Below are positions 33,501 through 46,310 of a DNA stretch of 64,000 nucleotides, in pieces. The notes below the pieces were generated by a model that saw only the letters and a list, made by a program, of their open reading frames with translations, had not been told where the DNA came from and did not search any database. This DNA comes from Cyclina sinensis (lineage: Eukaryota > Mollusca > Bivalvia > Venerida > Veneridae): the NCBI GenBank assembly GCA_012932295.1, contig JAAONU010000009.1:2182197-2246196 (forward strand). The letters are read 5' to 3'. Made by a program: the position numbers and the translations under genes. Every line of letters begins with the position of its first letter. Positions within the stretch are counted from its first letter, which is position 1.

Positions 33501-36469
33501 GCTCTTCACTATCAGAATTTAGTTAGTTACAACCTTTTATTTTGGTTGCCATATATGCCTATCATTAACATTCCACGGTCTGTCTAAATGTCAGATAGCT
33601 CTTTTTGATCTACTTACACGCACCCGTTTCTATACACCTTTTAACACAATTACATGATTAACCTTTGGTCTTGTTAATTTCCTACATTGTTTTTGGACAG
33701 GCCTATCTCTATATGGTGTTAGATTGACACCTAATAAATAACGTACCATGTAAACTATCTACACTGCTATGGTCTGCCCTTGTCACAAAGATTAAAAACA
33801 TTTACCACTAGAAAGGTAAAGATCGACTAAGTTATTATTTCACCTTGATTTTGTATTAGAGAACTCCAATATATAAAACACCGTTATATTTTATACATAT
33901 ACACATCAGTCACAAATTTTCAATACAGTAAAACAAGTTTTTTTATCTCCATTTTGCAATATCATATCACATGTCTCCTGGGTTAACAGCTGTTTCTGTA
34001 AAAGGTGTCATCTATAGGCCAACTTGATAAGAAAGATCATTAATACATCTGTGAAGCAATCTGCTGACGTTATAAACTGGCATATAAATAACCAGATCAA
34101 GAGAAGATCTTGAAAACTACCATGTACCATGTACACATATATATGTATAAAACACTTATTAACTTTCATTAAAATTTTTTATATACCTAGCTTACTGTTC
34201 GTATAAAACAAAGACAATGTTTTTCATATTTTTTATATATTTCATTTTGCCATTTAGATATGAATATTAGCAATTGTTAGTTAAAAACACAATACATGTA
34301 GTCTCATTTAAGTTTTGAATGTTTATTAAAAGTAAAGATCGACAGCAAGTTAAAGAACAATTATTCCTCTGGACTAGACAATTCATCTTGGATTGTATAA
34401 AAGTAAAGTAAGAATGTTTTTTTTAAACTGTCAACTACGACATTATACTGAAAAAATGAACATATTGATTGAGGAGACAGCAGAGTCAGTCTGAGTATAA
34501 CAATATATATCTCCAGTACCTAAAATCTTCTGCCTTGCAAAGTTCAGATCAGTAGGGGAACTAGGATATCAATAAGAGTATATGGCATAGTATAAACTGA
34601 ACCCTTCCGGTTATATACAGTGTATATATAATGTCAGTTGAAAGGACACAATCAATGAAATCCACATTCCGTGACATTTAGAAACAATAAAAGCAATTAC
34701 AAGGTACATGTAAATGATCATTACAGACTACAAATGACATTTCTTATTGCCATCTGTGAAAATAAACGTGACATACCACAGCATATTGGTAACGCGTTCT
34801 GTTGTCTGCATTCAAGAGAGTACTTTATTTCCAATACTTTTTTCGATCCTTACCAGTTTGAACAAGTCAACACACCCGAAGTCGTGTGTATAAAAAGATA
34901 AAACGAAAAAAATGCAAGATTCAGCAGTTTGAAGACTACTATTTTAATATTCACTACCTTAGCAATTCACCTTGTTCAAAGGTCTATTTCAATTTATTTT
35001 CTGGCATGTAATACAATCACTTATCGTCTCTATGTAAATGTTAAGCATCATTTCACGTGCTTGGAACCGCCAGAAAAGCCGCGTGCAGACAAATGATATT
35101 AAAATGCAAGGTAAAAAATAAAGACACATTCCAATGCAAAGCACTTGATAATATACAATTACTCATGCTGTGTCAATTTAAGTGATTGGTAAGAATAGAA
35201 AATTCCATGACAAAGTGGACACGTGTGGTTATGCTAATGTTTCTAAGGCTTCTGCAGATGCTCATTAACGTGAATATTTTAGTAATAGTGCGAGGTAAAA
35301 CAACGTGACATGCACGTAATGTTCCATATTTAAATGATTGCTGACATCTTGCACGAAAGTCACGACGATAAGTCTCATTTTATATGTCGTTTTTTGGAAA
35401 CTAAATTTAGAAATCAGTTGAGCTTTAAACTGCATACTAAGATTCTTACTGTAATGTTGTAAGATTACATTCAACTGACACTTTTAGGCCATTACAAGGA
35501 AAAACAAGATTATATTGGGGTTATCGTTGCTTTATAGATAACTCTGAAGACATACAATACAATTAAGGTACCCTAAAACACAAACGCGATGAAAAATGAA
35601 AATAAGGTTTAAAGGTATGCGACCATTTTCTAATGACACATTGTGATACCTTCATATTTGTTACAGAATGTCAGCTTCGTGTTTTGTAAACGTCTACATG
35701 TTTTCAATCATAAAGCTGTTATATGATTGATTTTTCTAGCAAGAAAATAAGAACATCATTATAAACTCTCCTTTCGTGACACGGGCATTTTCTCTTCTGT
35801 TGAATTAATACACGAGGTACAGCGTAAGTCATGGCTTTGACATTTGCAGAATATGTGTACATCAAAGCCGATGCATTCATTGTGTTAATAGCTTAGAACA
35901 TATTTTATTTCACTACGTCTTTTGGTTCTATGCAAACTTTTATTCATATAAAATTTCCAGTTGATATTTTTGTCTTCTCTGTGTTTCCGTTGATGTGTAA
36001 AAGGCTCATCATTGCATGGATAAAAAACTTAATTATATGGTCAGCCATTCGCATTAAACAAGGAAAATTTGTTCAAATGTCAGTTTCAATTTTAAAAATT
36101 CTAACTCTTTTGGTATCTTATAAAGTTCGTTTCTTTAGTAAGAATATGCACGTGAGATCTATTTGATGTTTATGGCTACAATTATACTTCTTGTTCTATT
36201 GTTCAAGTGTAAGAAGTGAGTAATCATTGGAACTTCATACAGATTTAGCTTCCTGAATAATTCATTGTGACAGTCTATCTACCTAATAACTTAGACACAC
36301 ATAAATTCACTATTCCAAAATGTGGTTGTTTCGCTACGCCGAATTTTGAAGTAAAACGGTTAACGAGCTTTAGCCTCGTTCTGACAGTGATGTCAGATCA
36401 AATAAGCTTGCTACAATATAAAAATGTTTCGATCAAGTGTACACCAGCCTCAGTAGGATAGGACTTTAA
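33501..36469. other. Long non-coding stretch; nothing firmly recognised
   Basis: Weak similarity of 33780-33830 to 24640-24660 hints that the third duplicate copy may extend a little further. The ORFs at 34671-34901 (plus, 76 codons), 35265-35474 (minus) and 35930-36166 (plus) show no domain. Confidence 0.4.
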
Positions 36470-36630
36470 ATCAAACACGGACAAGCGCTACGTTCGAATG
36501 AACACCGTGCCCCCGGAGGGGCCTTGACCTCTAAGTGGGTCTGGCGAGTAGATTTCATCAAGTGTAACAAACAGACAGACAGACAGATCAAAAACAATAT
36601 GCTCCCTCCGGGGAAATATAAAAACGCCTA
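36470..36630 (+). repeat. GC-richer dispersed repeat tail with CAGACAGACAGA run
   Basis: Contains GTGCCCCCGGAGGGGCCTTG, an (ACAG)n run at 36573-36588, and AACAATATGCTCCCTCCGGG. A similar arrangement (GACAGACAGACAAACAGACA then AACAATATGTCTCC) occurs at 56140-56195 inside the 55281-57010 element, so the two may share a family. CCCCCGGAGGGG is a short inverted repeat. Confidence 0.55.
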
Positions 36631-37789
36631 TCATAACAGTCTTCCGTTTTTTGTTGTCTGAAATGTATTACATTCAGATGGGTTTATCTCAAAAGTATAT
36701 TTAACACTGCAGGACAAGTAAAATTACAATTCGTTCAGTTTCTTTTTCTTTCGTTTTCGTTAAAGTTCCTAGACTTGTTCCCTTCAGTCTTTTGTTCATT
36801 GAATAAAATGGAATATCACCAAGAAACAAGCTATATATGCAGAACTACCTTAGTATACGATTTACAGCGTAACAAGTATAAACTCTTGCCCAAAACGTTC
36901 CTACGACATTTTACATATTTTATTTGCATGGAGTTCTTTAATTTTTGTACCGTTTGCCTAATAATTCAATGACGTCAAGGAATTCGAAAATTGTAGCAAA
37001 GAGGTACTGGAAGAGGGCACACTTTTTCATGTTTTTTCTTTCCAGTATGCAAGGCTAGCACCGCACAGACTAAAGATCATGCTGTGCCCAGCTATTGATT
37101 TCTGTGTCTTTAATATGACACGAGGCAATGAATTATATAGACTCAAGCCTGATTTAATGCTTCCACTGATTTATTTCTTCATGTTTGATTAGCGCGAGAC
37201 GATACTCAACCACCGTGTTATTGCTAGTATAATATTACTTGTCATAAACCATTTTCTTGTTGTATTTTTTTCTTCTTGCTGTTGTGGACGAAAATATGAT
37301 GCTTTAAGATAGAAAACAGAACAATCAAGTCTGCAAGTCCTCGATCAAGTATGATTAATGCGTTTTTTTTGCCATTTTATTTTTGTTTTCTTTCAGCGCG
37401 CTAAATATTTCCCAGAAATTTGGCAAGAGGTTACATTCAAACGAGAACTTTAATCATGAAATTGAAAACATAAGAAATTAAGTGAATTTTTTTTTTGTTC
37501 AAAGGTGTATTGTTTTTGGTTCAAAGCCAAAACAGAAAACAAAATATTTGCAAATTTTTTCCTCCAATTTGATCCTATAACAAAACATCTTGCCTACCCC
37601 AGTGCTAAGATAACACAGGTATTTTATTACAGTTTTTTTATACAACTTGTTCAAAGTAACATCGAAAATTATGGTAAAGCTAATTATCAGCCTATCCTGG
37701 TAGACAGTGACATCACCATTAAGCTCAGTTGTACGATATATAATTGTAGATAGTATTTTATCATAGCAGTTCTATTTGTGGGGGAAAAT
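36631..37789. other. Non-coding stretch; nothing recognised
   Basis: The 82-codon plus-strand ORF at 37505-37753 and the 65-codon ORF at 36775-36972 lack motifs. No repeats of note. Confidence 0.4.
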
Positions 37790-37835
37790 GTTTAATTAAT
37801 TCCAAAACGTTTGAAGTCTGCAGCAGTAATTAAAA
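37790..37835 (+). repeat. Fragment inverted relative to 42980-43040
   Basis: ACGTTTGAAGTCTGCAGCAG (37805) is matched in reverse complement by TTGCTGCAGACTTCAAACGA (42983). Flanking TTAATTA, GGGGAAAATG-type and CACAAA text extends the match to about 60 bp, with weaker homology beyond on both sides. It may be the visible core of another old inverted duplication. Confidence 0.65.
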
Positions 37836-39306
37836 CTTATGTCTTTTTTCTTGATAAATGACATCTGTTTATTGCGTAATAAACGACATCTCTTGGATAG
37901 AGGCAATCTATTTTGACTTCTAAAGCATCTGCTCTCCTGGAACGCTTAAGCAGAAATACTTACATTCAAATTATGATAATTAATACTTATATTAATTGTA
38001 TAAAACATATCACGAAAAAATGAAACTTAATTGTTCTGATAGATTAATCATTAGCAATAATAAGGTGCTGCTTTCGTCAATATGCAGATTAATTGCTCCG
38101 TATATTTTACTCGTTTTAATTACCTTTGAGATTGCTTTGAAATTGATTTTGTAGTAGACGAACTAAATACAGATTCTTTAAGAAAAGAAGAAAAATGTGA
38201 AAAATGTTGCATATTAAAAAAGCTTCATAAAATTACATATAATTATACAATTTGCTAATACAAATATGTGTAATTACTGTAATGCATCTACTTTTGAAAA
38301 GATCCAAATGGTTATTCCCAAATACCCTTTATCATTCTTTACTTGTAAATACCGCTATTCTGTTCATTACAATGTCAAAGTTAGACCCTAAAAATTAATG
38401 TGACAATTTCTACTTGATAAACTGAACCATAAGCAAAAAAATGTTTTCTTTTAAAAATACTCGAACAAGTAGTCATTTTATCAACATTTTGTTTGACCTG
38501 CATATGTCAAGAATAGACGCTGAGACTTTGAAAAAGATTTTTATTGATTGATTGATTCATTCATTTGCAAAATCAACAAACATGTTTGTCAAAATCTATT
38601 TTTCTTTAATTCAACACCAATACAATAAGGCGAAATTTTGTAATACAGAAACAGAAAAAATAACAATAAATATGAACATATATATTTTATAAATCTTATT
38701 AGACTGACAGATTGAGTCATTATAAAAACGCAATCAAAGCTAACCGAATAAAAATCATTTAAAGTTAGGCAATCATTTAAGAAATCATTTCAGTCGCTAA
38801 ACGCATTTTTTTCCGTTTTATTGCCAACACTTATAAAAATCGGGAAAATAAAAATTGAAGAGCCACAAGAGGCGAGTAAAAACACAAGCAATTCAATCTG
38901 TTGTTAGCTTAAGCGATTAATACAGACCCGCAATGACACTATTCATTCTTACCAGAATTCAGAACAGTCAGTCTGAGTTACAAAAAATGAAAGCTTTGGT
39001 TATCAAAGACTAGCAAAATTTTCAACAAAACATCAGCGTGAGAAACAGAAGCACCTGCAAAAAAAGCACACATTACCTTAACAGCATCTGTGACAATAAA
39101 TTCAAAGGGAAATAGATTAATGGTACAGTAAAACAGCGCGTGGAAATCCGTCTGCAGTCCGAACAGAAATAAAGTGACGTACTAAATACTGCAATATAGT
39201 GTTAGGTTTACTAAAGACTAATTACAGTTTGACTAATTTGCTGTAAAATGTAAAAAAAATCTGATAACTTAAAGAAAATCTGTTTTTGTTTTTATTTCAT
39301 TTGTCA
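37836..39306. other. Non-coding stretch; nothing recognised
   Basis: A short (TTGA)n run lies at 38542-38556. No ORF of note. Confidence 0.4.
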
Positions 39307-39745
39307 TTAAAGAGGCTGTACTCCAGATTTGACATAAAAATTTTTTTCATAAATTATATATTTAAATGCCGTGAGATTATAACAACATAATATTTTACTT
39401 CAAAACTGAATATAAAAGTCAAAATAGAATAAAAAAAAATATTTTCGCTCCAGTCTGATTTGAACTCTGGACCCTCATGTTAACAAAATATTTCCAACGC
39501 TTTTACTGTCACCACCATCGCCGAATCTGGTATTAGAGATATTTACTTTAAATCTTATACGATATAGTTATACCGTCGCGTTACGGTATAGCACTTTGAA
39601 AGGGAAAAAATCAATTTATAATGTAATTATTTGACTTATTTTTTGTCAGTTAGTTAGTTTTTAAGCATTAGTCATAAATATTACAAGAAATTTATAATAC
39701 AAGAAAACTTTCTTTATTTTGTCATCTGGAGCACAGCCCCTTTAA
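39307..39745 (-). mobile_element. 439-bp TIR element, copy 2
   Basis: Left edge TTAAAGAGGCTGTACTCCAG (39307) and right edge, reversed, TTAAAGGGGCTGTGCTCCAG (39745): 2 mismatches in 20, with TTAA at both edges. Full-length reverse-complement homology to 28975-29408, roughly 80-85% by eye. Here the internal hairpin ATACCGTCGCGTTACGGTAT is intact. Confidence 0.9.
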
Positions 39746-40869
39746 GACCCTCAAAAGTGTTTTTTAAATAAATGGCTATACATCCAAAAACAATAACAAC
39801 AGCTCTGTATAAGGACTAAAATTAATGCATTAAGTTTACCTGTTTAAGTTAGAATTTTTGACCAGCATTCTGACATCGGATAATAATTCATTAAAAACAA
39901 TTTATTTACATTCACATTTACACGATTTTAAAGATGCCTCTTTAACCATTCCTGAATCACTGGGTGTAACTTTTTCAATTCCATTCTTTTAAAAACAAAG
40001 AAACAAAAAAAATGACTGTTTTAGATTTTCCCAAACTCTATTATACAGAACATGTCGTCCTTATGTTTTCTGTAAGGTCTGATCCATCTTGAATTGTCAA
40101 CAAATCTTATATATTAAATATATTAAGCCGTTCAGTTTTCAGTACGTTTAGAGTTTTTGTTTCCTGACGATTCATAGCAATGGGAGGATATATGAGAACA
40201 GTTCATTTGATTTTTGTTATTACCAATTCTAAGAAATATTTTATTGAGCAGACAACTAAACTTTACAATTCTATCGAAAAACTTATATGTCTAAACTGAT
40301 TTAAAATTTCCACCACAAGAAACACATGGTTGAATGCAAAAGTTCTTATAATGGTGATTTTTGTGCATAAACTTGACAAGTAAAAAAAAGTTGTAAGCTT
40401 ATTTTCATTTCAAAACACGAATACCTCAATAAAAAATCCAATATAAATTCTTGTTTCTGCTTAATACGTAATTAATCTAATATTATTTTCTTTGCACATT
40501 TAATAGGCCTAACCCTGAGAAGATCGTAATGTTTTGTTCGTTTTTTTTTGTATATAGGCTTGTGACCGTTCCCGCGTTCTGTCTTTGTTGACTGTAAATT
40601 GCCAGTTATGTTAAATTTGATAATAATGTAAAACTGCAGCAACGCCCATTTTATAAAATATTCATTCTGTATTGTGGATTAATTTAACATTGTTTGTTCA
40701 GATAGAGATAACAGTATTTAATACACGTATAATTAATTATCATGTAGCTGACACACAGTCTTCAGTAAATATAACTCTTTAGTGTGTGATTGAGAGTTTG
40801 TACTTCCTTTCAAGTGACAACAGTCGAGGATTACGACGATAATATCAGACAGATATATCTCAATTACTC
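39746..40869. other. Non-coding stretch; nothing recognised
   Basis: GATGCCTCTTTAA near 39933 resembles a TTAA-type element end, but I found no matching left end. Otherwise featureless. Confidence 0.4.
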
Positions 40870-41090
40870 TGTGCCCGTATCCAGAAAAGTCCTCACGTTC
40901 TCGTAAGCTTCCTCTGAGACTTTCATTATATCTAAGAAAAATCTCTACACCGCATTGGAAGATGGCTTTAATGCCACCAGAATAGAGTTTTATCCCCTCG
41001 AGGATGAGTTTTTTGCGTATATTTCAAAAGCTCCTTTCAATGTTGTAATCACTTTCTCGAAGGAAATAAAAACGATACATGTAACAGATG
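40870..41090 (+). repeat. Duplicated block, copy 1 (partner at 50715-50955)
   Basis: CGTAAGCTTCCTCTGAGACTTTC, AAGAAAAATCTCTACA, TTTAATGCCACCAGAA, GAGGATGAGTT and TTTCTCGAAGGAAATAAAAACGATAC all recur in order at 50715-50955, at roughly 75% identity. It is less AT-rich than its surroundings. On the minus strand one frame of each copy is largely open, but with different residues and a stop in copy 2, so a decayed coding origin is possible but unproven. Confidence 0.8.
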
Positions 41091-41687
41091 ACATAGAATA
41101 AAAAAAAATCTTGGGAAAAAAGCGTATTCGTACCACGTTAATACGTACATTTTTCTCTGAAATACAAGTGGGTTTGGACCAGCGGAAAAACAAATACATA
41201 AATGCGAAGAACACGGAATGTTCAGGTTCGTTTTATTAATATTGCCAATCAAAATTATATCAATAGCGCTTTTCTCTCTCTCATGAAACCTTAAAGTCAA
41301 TATATGTCTATATATGTCTATGATTAATACTTATTGTCAATTCCTACGTCATACGGACTACATTTGTTCTTACTAGATAAACAGGATGTTTCTTTCATAA
41401 ATACATTTTTAGCTTGACAAAGATAAATCATCAGTACTGTGCTTAACATAAATCAGAAGAGAAAAACAAAACAATCCTTAACAATCTTATTGAATATTAT
41501 TGTCTTGTGTTTAAATGTAATAAATAGGTCATGTAGTTTATAAATGTATGGGCGTGTCTTTACAAATTATAAAAGAGAATTGCTATGATAAAGGGTTTAC
41601 CTTGCTTAATTTCTGCTTTATTCAGTTACAAATTTTAAAGATTTCAGTGTACAAATAAAATTCCAGTCGATGACTATTACTCATTCA
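41091..41687. other. Non-coding stretch; nothing recognised
   Basis: AGATAAACAGGATGTTTC near 41377 resembles AATAAACAGGATATTTGC near 51561, which would extend the duplication described at 40870. Otherwise nothing. Confidence 0.35.
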
Positions 41688-41815
41688 AACCAGGACTAAC
41701 GCCAGAAATGTGGAAAGTCGCCACAGACTTTCAGCCCTGGTTAGATACCTGTCAGCTACCTCTAGATCAGGAGTCCGCTGTCTTACAACTGGTAACCATT
41801 GCTCCTTAAACACAT
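41688..41815 (-). repeat. Possible tRNA-derived SINE fragment
   Basis: Read on the minus strand: GGAGCAATGGTTACCAG, then GACAGCGGACTCCTGATC, GAGGTAGCTGACAGGTATC and TAACCAGG. The order resembles the D-arm, anticodon arm and T-arm of a tRNA with degraded boxes. It is markedly less AT-rich than the flanks. No stable cloverleaf could be drawn by eye, so this is tentative. Confidence 0.3.
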
Positions 41816-42979
41816 ATCATACACTTGTACAAAATACCGACTGAGCAGTGGACCAGAAATGCTACATTCTAAAAATACACGTTTCACTTTGTACTAACGG
41901 CCCACACAACGTGAATATAAAGACCTTAAAGGGAGATTAAGATAAAAAATAAGACAAAATTTCATATACTATAAACTGCACTGTAAATCCAATTTTCAAT
42001 AAGAAAAAAGTTATTTCTAATCTAAATTTTGGTTTCAAATTGTGTTACAAAAGAAACATTTTCTTTCCTCTGCCGTTCTAAAAAAATCGCGTAAGGTTTC
42101 CCATAGATTGATTTCTTTATGCTTTATTCGTCCCACAAGGCTCATTCACTCATAGTTTCCCATCTATCAGACGGTTTCATGATAAAAATTGATACAGAAA
42201 ATCACTTTGAGAATTACAAATGAAATGAATTCAAACAAACGCCTATTTCTTTCATTTTATAAAAGGATGTAAATGATTTTTTTGAGAAAAATAACTTTCT
42301 TTTTAAGAGAGTAAAGTCACAACAAAGCAAATATATATAAAAATGTTGTCTTGTGTGCTTTTTCATTTTACGACCAAAACATTTACTAAGTAATGTCAGA
42401 ATTATTAAAAGATATAAATGTTAGTCTAAAATAGAACAATCGTTTTGTAAATAATGTGAATTTTGTGCTTCTTTTTTTCGCATGAAATTTTATTTGTGGA
42501 AGATAGAGACAGGAGGTTAGAGATATATCCTCCATATGGATTCATACATGTTCTTTCCTGGACAAGAAGTTTCTGTCCTAAAATTTGAACAATATATAAT
42601 ATTAAACAAATCAAGGTCCAAAACGTACATAGGATATAAACTTCTTTCATAAGCTTTTTGAAACTAATTTTATTTGCTCTAGGAAATATAATGAAAATGT
42701 GATGGATCCCACAGTCGGTGAGAAGCTTCATAAGGTCTTGAAAGCCTAGTCACCTGACCGCTTACCACACTAACGTAAGATGCGCACCGGTATTTGTACC
42801 TTGAATAAATAGCATATAGAAACTATCATTCAGGTTGCTGACTGATGTCGAAATTGAGCTTTAACATCTGAAGTGATCAGCAGGAGTATAAGTGTATCCG
42901 AAGAGAGCAAGACAAATTGTTTATATTGACTAAAAGGAAAAACTGCCATTCATCACGAAATAAAGTCATTACAATTTCA
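41816..42979. other. Non-coding stretch; nothing recognised
   Basis: A 101-codon minus-strand ORF (42426-42731) begins MKLLTDCGIHHIFIIF and contains a hydrophobic stretch. It has no recognised domain and no duplicate elsewhere. I consider it chance. Confidence 0.4.
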
Positions 42980-43045
42980 ATGATTGCTGCAGACTTCAAA
43001 CGATGTGAAACTAATTAAACGATTTTCCCACAAAATGAAAATGTT
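42980..43045 (-). repeat. Fragment inverted relative to 37790-37835
   Basis: Carries GCTGCAGACTTCAAACG, ACTAATTAAACGATTTTCCC and ACAAAATG, matching the reverse complement of the segment near 37800. A possible continuation (ATCGTA...GTTGTACGA against the 37730 region) is too weak to map by eye. Confidence 0.65.
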
Positions 43046-43429
43046 TTGTTAAGTTATCGTACAATCTTGTATCGTAAGTTGTACGAGCCTGAAAACTAAG
43101 CCTAACGATAATGTCATAATTTGTTTAGAGGTGCAAACATTCTAAACCACCTGTTACTTTTATGTCTAGAACAGGTAAACGATAATTTAAGGTGACATCT
43201 CAACTGGAATTAAATGATAATAGGATTTTTTTAAACTACTTTATTTTATTATAGTTATCATAATTATTATCATTATTTTTTATGCCGTTGTAATGGATTT
43301 GTTGTTGTAAATATTTCTTGGCGTGTTCAAGGTATCTGCAACGTGACAAGTCAGGGGTGTTCATCATATTCATTGAAAGGTCTTGATATCATTTTAATAC
43401 TGATACATTCTGTTCTTTCTATACTTTTT

Positions 43430-46310
43430 ATAGATCTTGCTATCAATGCTATCACTCACTGTATAATTCATTGATCTTGTTATCACTGTATTATTCATTG
43501 ATCTTGGTATCACTGTATTATTCATTGATCTTGGTATCACTGTATTATTCATTGATCTTGTTATCACTGTATTATTCATTGATCTTGTTATCACTGTATT
43601 ATTCATTGATCTTGTTATCACTGTATTATTCATTGATCTTAGTTTCACTGTATTATTCATTGATCTTGGTATCACTGTATTATTCAATGATTTTGTTATC
43701 ACTGTATAATTCATTGATCTTAGTATCACTGTATTATTCATTGATCTTAGTATCACTGTATTATTCATTGATCTTGTTATCACTGTATTATTCATTGATC
43801 TTGTTATCACTGTATTATTCATTGATCTTGTAATCACTGTATTATTCATTGATCTTGGTATCACTGTATTATTCAATGATCTTGTTATCACTGTATAATT
43901 CATTGATCTTAGTATCACTGTATTATTCATTGATCTTGTTATCACTGTATAATTCATTGATCTTGTTATCACTGTATTATTCATTGATCTTGTTATCACT
44001 GTATTATTCATTGATCTTGTTATCACTGTATTATTCATTGATCTTGTTATCACTGTATTATTCATTGATCTTGTTATCACTGTATTATTCATTGATCTTG
44101 GTGTCACTGTATTATTCATTGATATTGTTATCACTGTATTATTCATTGATCTTGTTATCACTGTATTATTCAATGATCTTGTTATCACTGTATAATTCAT
44201 TGATCTTGTTATCACTGTATTATTCAATGATCTTGTTATCACTGTATAATTCATTGATCTTGGTATCACTGTATTATTCATTGATCTTGTAATCACTGTA
44301 TAATTCATTGATCTTGGTATCACTGTATTATTCATTGATCTTGTTATCACTGTATAATTCATTGATCTTGGTATCACTGTATTATTCATTGATCTTGTTA
44401 TCACTGTATAATTCATTGATCTTGGTATCACTGTATTATTCATTGATCTTGTTATCACTGTATAATTCATTGATCTTGGTATCACTGTATTATTCATTGA
44501 TCTTGTTATCACTGTATAATTCATTGATCTTGTTATCACTGTATTATTCATTGATCTTGTTATCACTGTATAATTCATTGATCTTGGTATCACTGTATTA
44601 TTCATTGATCTTGTTATCACTGTATAATTCATTGATCTTGGTATCACTGTATTATTCATTGATCTTGTTATCACTGTATAATTCATTGATCTTGGTATCA
44701 CTGTATTATTCATTGATCTTGTTATCACCGTATAATTCATTGATCTTGTTATCACTGTATTATTCATTGATCTTGTTATCACCGTATTATTCATTGATCT
44801 TGGTATCACTGTATTATTCATTGATCTTGTTATCACCGTATTATTCATTGATCTTGGTATCACTGTATTATTCATTGATCTTGTTATCACCGTATTATTC
44901 ATTGATCTTGGTATCACCGTATTATTCATTGATCTTGGTATCACCGTATTATTCATTGATCTTGTTATCACCGTATTATTCATTGATCTTGTTATCACCG
45001 TATTATTCAATGATCTTGTTATCACTGTATTATTCAATGATCTTGTTATCACCGTATTATTCAATGATCTTGTAATCACTGTATTATTTATTGATCTTGT
45101 AATCACTGTATTATTCAATGATCTTGTAATCACTGTATTATTCATTGATCTTGTAATCACTGTATTATTGATTGATCTTGTTATCACCGTATTATTCATT
45201 GATCTTGTTATCACTGTATTATTCATTGATCTTGGTATCACCGTATTATTCATTGATCTTGTTATCACTGTATTATTCATTGATCTTGGTATCACCGTAT
45301 TATTCATTGATCTTGTTATCACTGTATTATTCATTGATCTTGTTATCACCGTATTATTCATTGATCTTAGTATCACTGTATTATTCATTGATCTTGTTAT
45401 CACCGTATTATTCATTGATCTTGTTATCACTGTATTATTCATTGATCTTGTTATCACTGTATAATTCATTGATCTTGTTATCACCGTATTATTCATTGAT
45501 CTTGTTATCACCGTATTATTCATTGATCTTGTTATCACTGTATTATTCATTGATCTTAGTATCACTGTATTATTCATTGATCTTGGTATCACTGTATTAT
45601 TCAATGATCTTGTTATCACTGTATTATTCATTGATCTTGTTATCACTGTATTATTCAATGATCTTGTTATCACTGTATTATTCAATGATCTTGTTATCAC
45701 TGTATTATTCAATGATCTTGTTATCACTGTATTATTCATTGATCTTGTTATCACTGTATTATTCAATGATCTTGTTATCACTGTATTATTCATTGATCTT
45801 GTTATCACTGTATTATTCATTGATCTTGTTATCACTGTATTATTCATTGATCTTGTTATCACTGTATTATTCATTGATCTTGTTATCACTGTATTATTCA
45901 TTGATCTTGTTATCACTGTATTATTCATTGATCTTGTTATCACTGTATTATTCACTGATCTTGTTATCACTGTATTATTTATTGATCTTGTTATCACTGT
46001 ATTATTCATTGATCTTGTTATCACTGTATTATTCATTGATCTTGTTATCACTGTATTATTCACTGATTTTGTTATCACTGTATTATTCATTGATCTTGTT
46101 ATCACTGTATTATTCATTGATCTTGTTATCACTGTATTATTCACTGATCTTGTTATCACTGTATTATTCAATGATCTTGTTATCACTGTATTATTCAATG
46201 ATCTTGTTATCACTGTATTATTCATTGATCTTGTTATCACTGTATTATTCATTGACCTTGTTATCACTGTATTATTCATTGATCTTGTAATCACTGTATT
46301 ATCTATAATT
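43430..46310. repeat. 27-bp satellite array, about 105 units, without length change
   Basis: The consensus reads GATCTTGTTATCACTGTATT then ATTCATT. The whole block keeps strict 27-bp spacing, with substitutions only. Recurrent variants are GGTATC and AGTATC for GTTATC, GTAATC, CACCGTA for CACTGTA, TATAATTC for TATTATTC, CAATGATC and CACTGATC. Variants cluster: CACCGTA mainly 44720-45520, GTAATC near 45060-45160, CACTGATC near 45950-46150. Because 27 is divisible by three, frames stay open, giving a 966-codon minus-strand ORF (ITRSMNNTV repeated). Most variants change the amino acid (T/P/L, N/Y, M/L/V), which argues against a protein. Confidence 0.97.
44250..44740. repeat. 54-bp higher-order repeat section of the 27-bp satellite
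   Basis: Two monomer types alternate for about nine rounds: one with GGTATCACTGTATTATTC and one with GTTATCACTGTATAATTC. One round near 44520 deviates. Alternation of this kind arises when a dimer, not a monomer, is the unit of amplification. Confidence 0.88.

Noticed and set aside
42426..42731. 101-codon minus-strand ORF with a hydrophobic segment
   Set aside because: Low-complexity AT-rich composition, no domain, no homologue within the window's duplications.
43394..46294. 966-codon minus-strand ORF (ITRSMNNTV repeated) and 372-, 255-, 147- and 120-codon plus-strand ORFs
   Set aside because: By-products of a 27-bp satellite: the period is a multiple of three, several frames on both strands are open at once, and recurrent variants are mostly amino-acid changing. 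No sign of selection on a protein.
43430..46310. CRISPR-like array
   Set aside because: Units are contiguous with no unique spacers. The same applies to the arrays at 613, 25709, 28216, 31031, 48972 and 58695.
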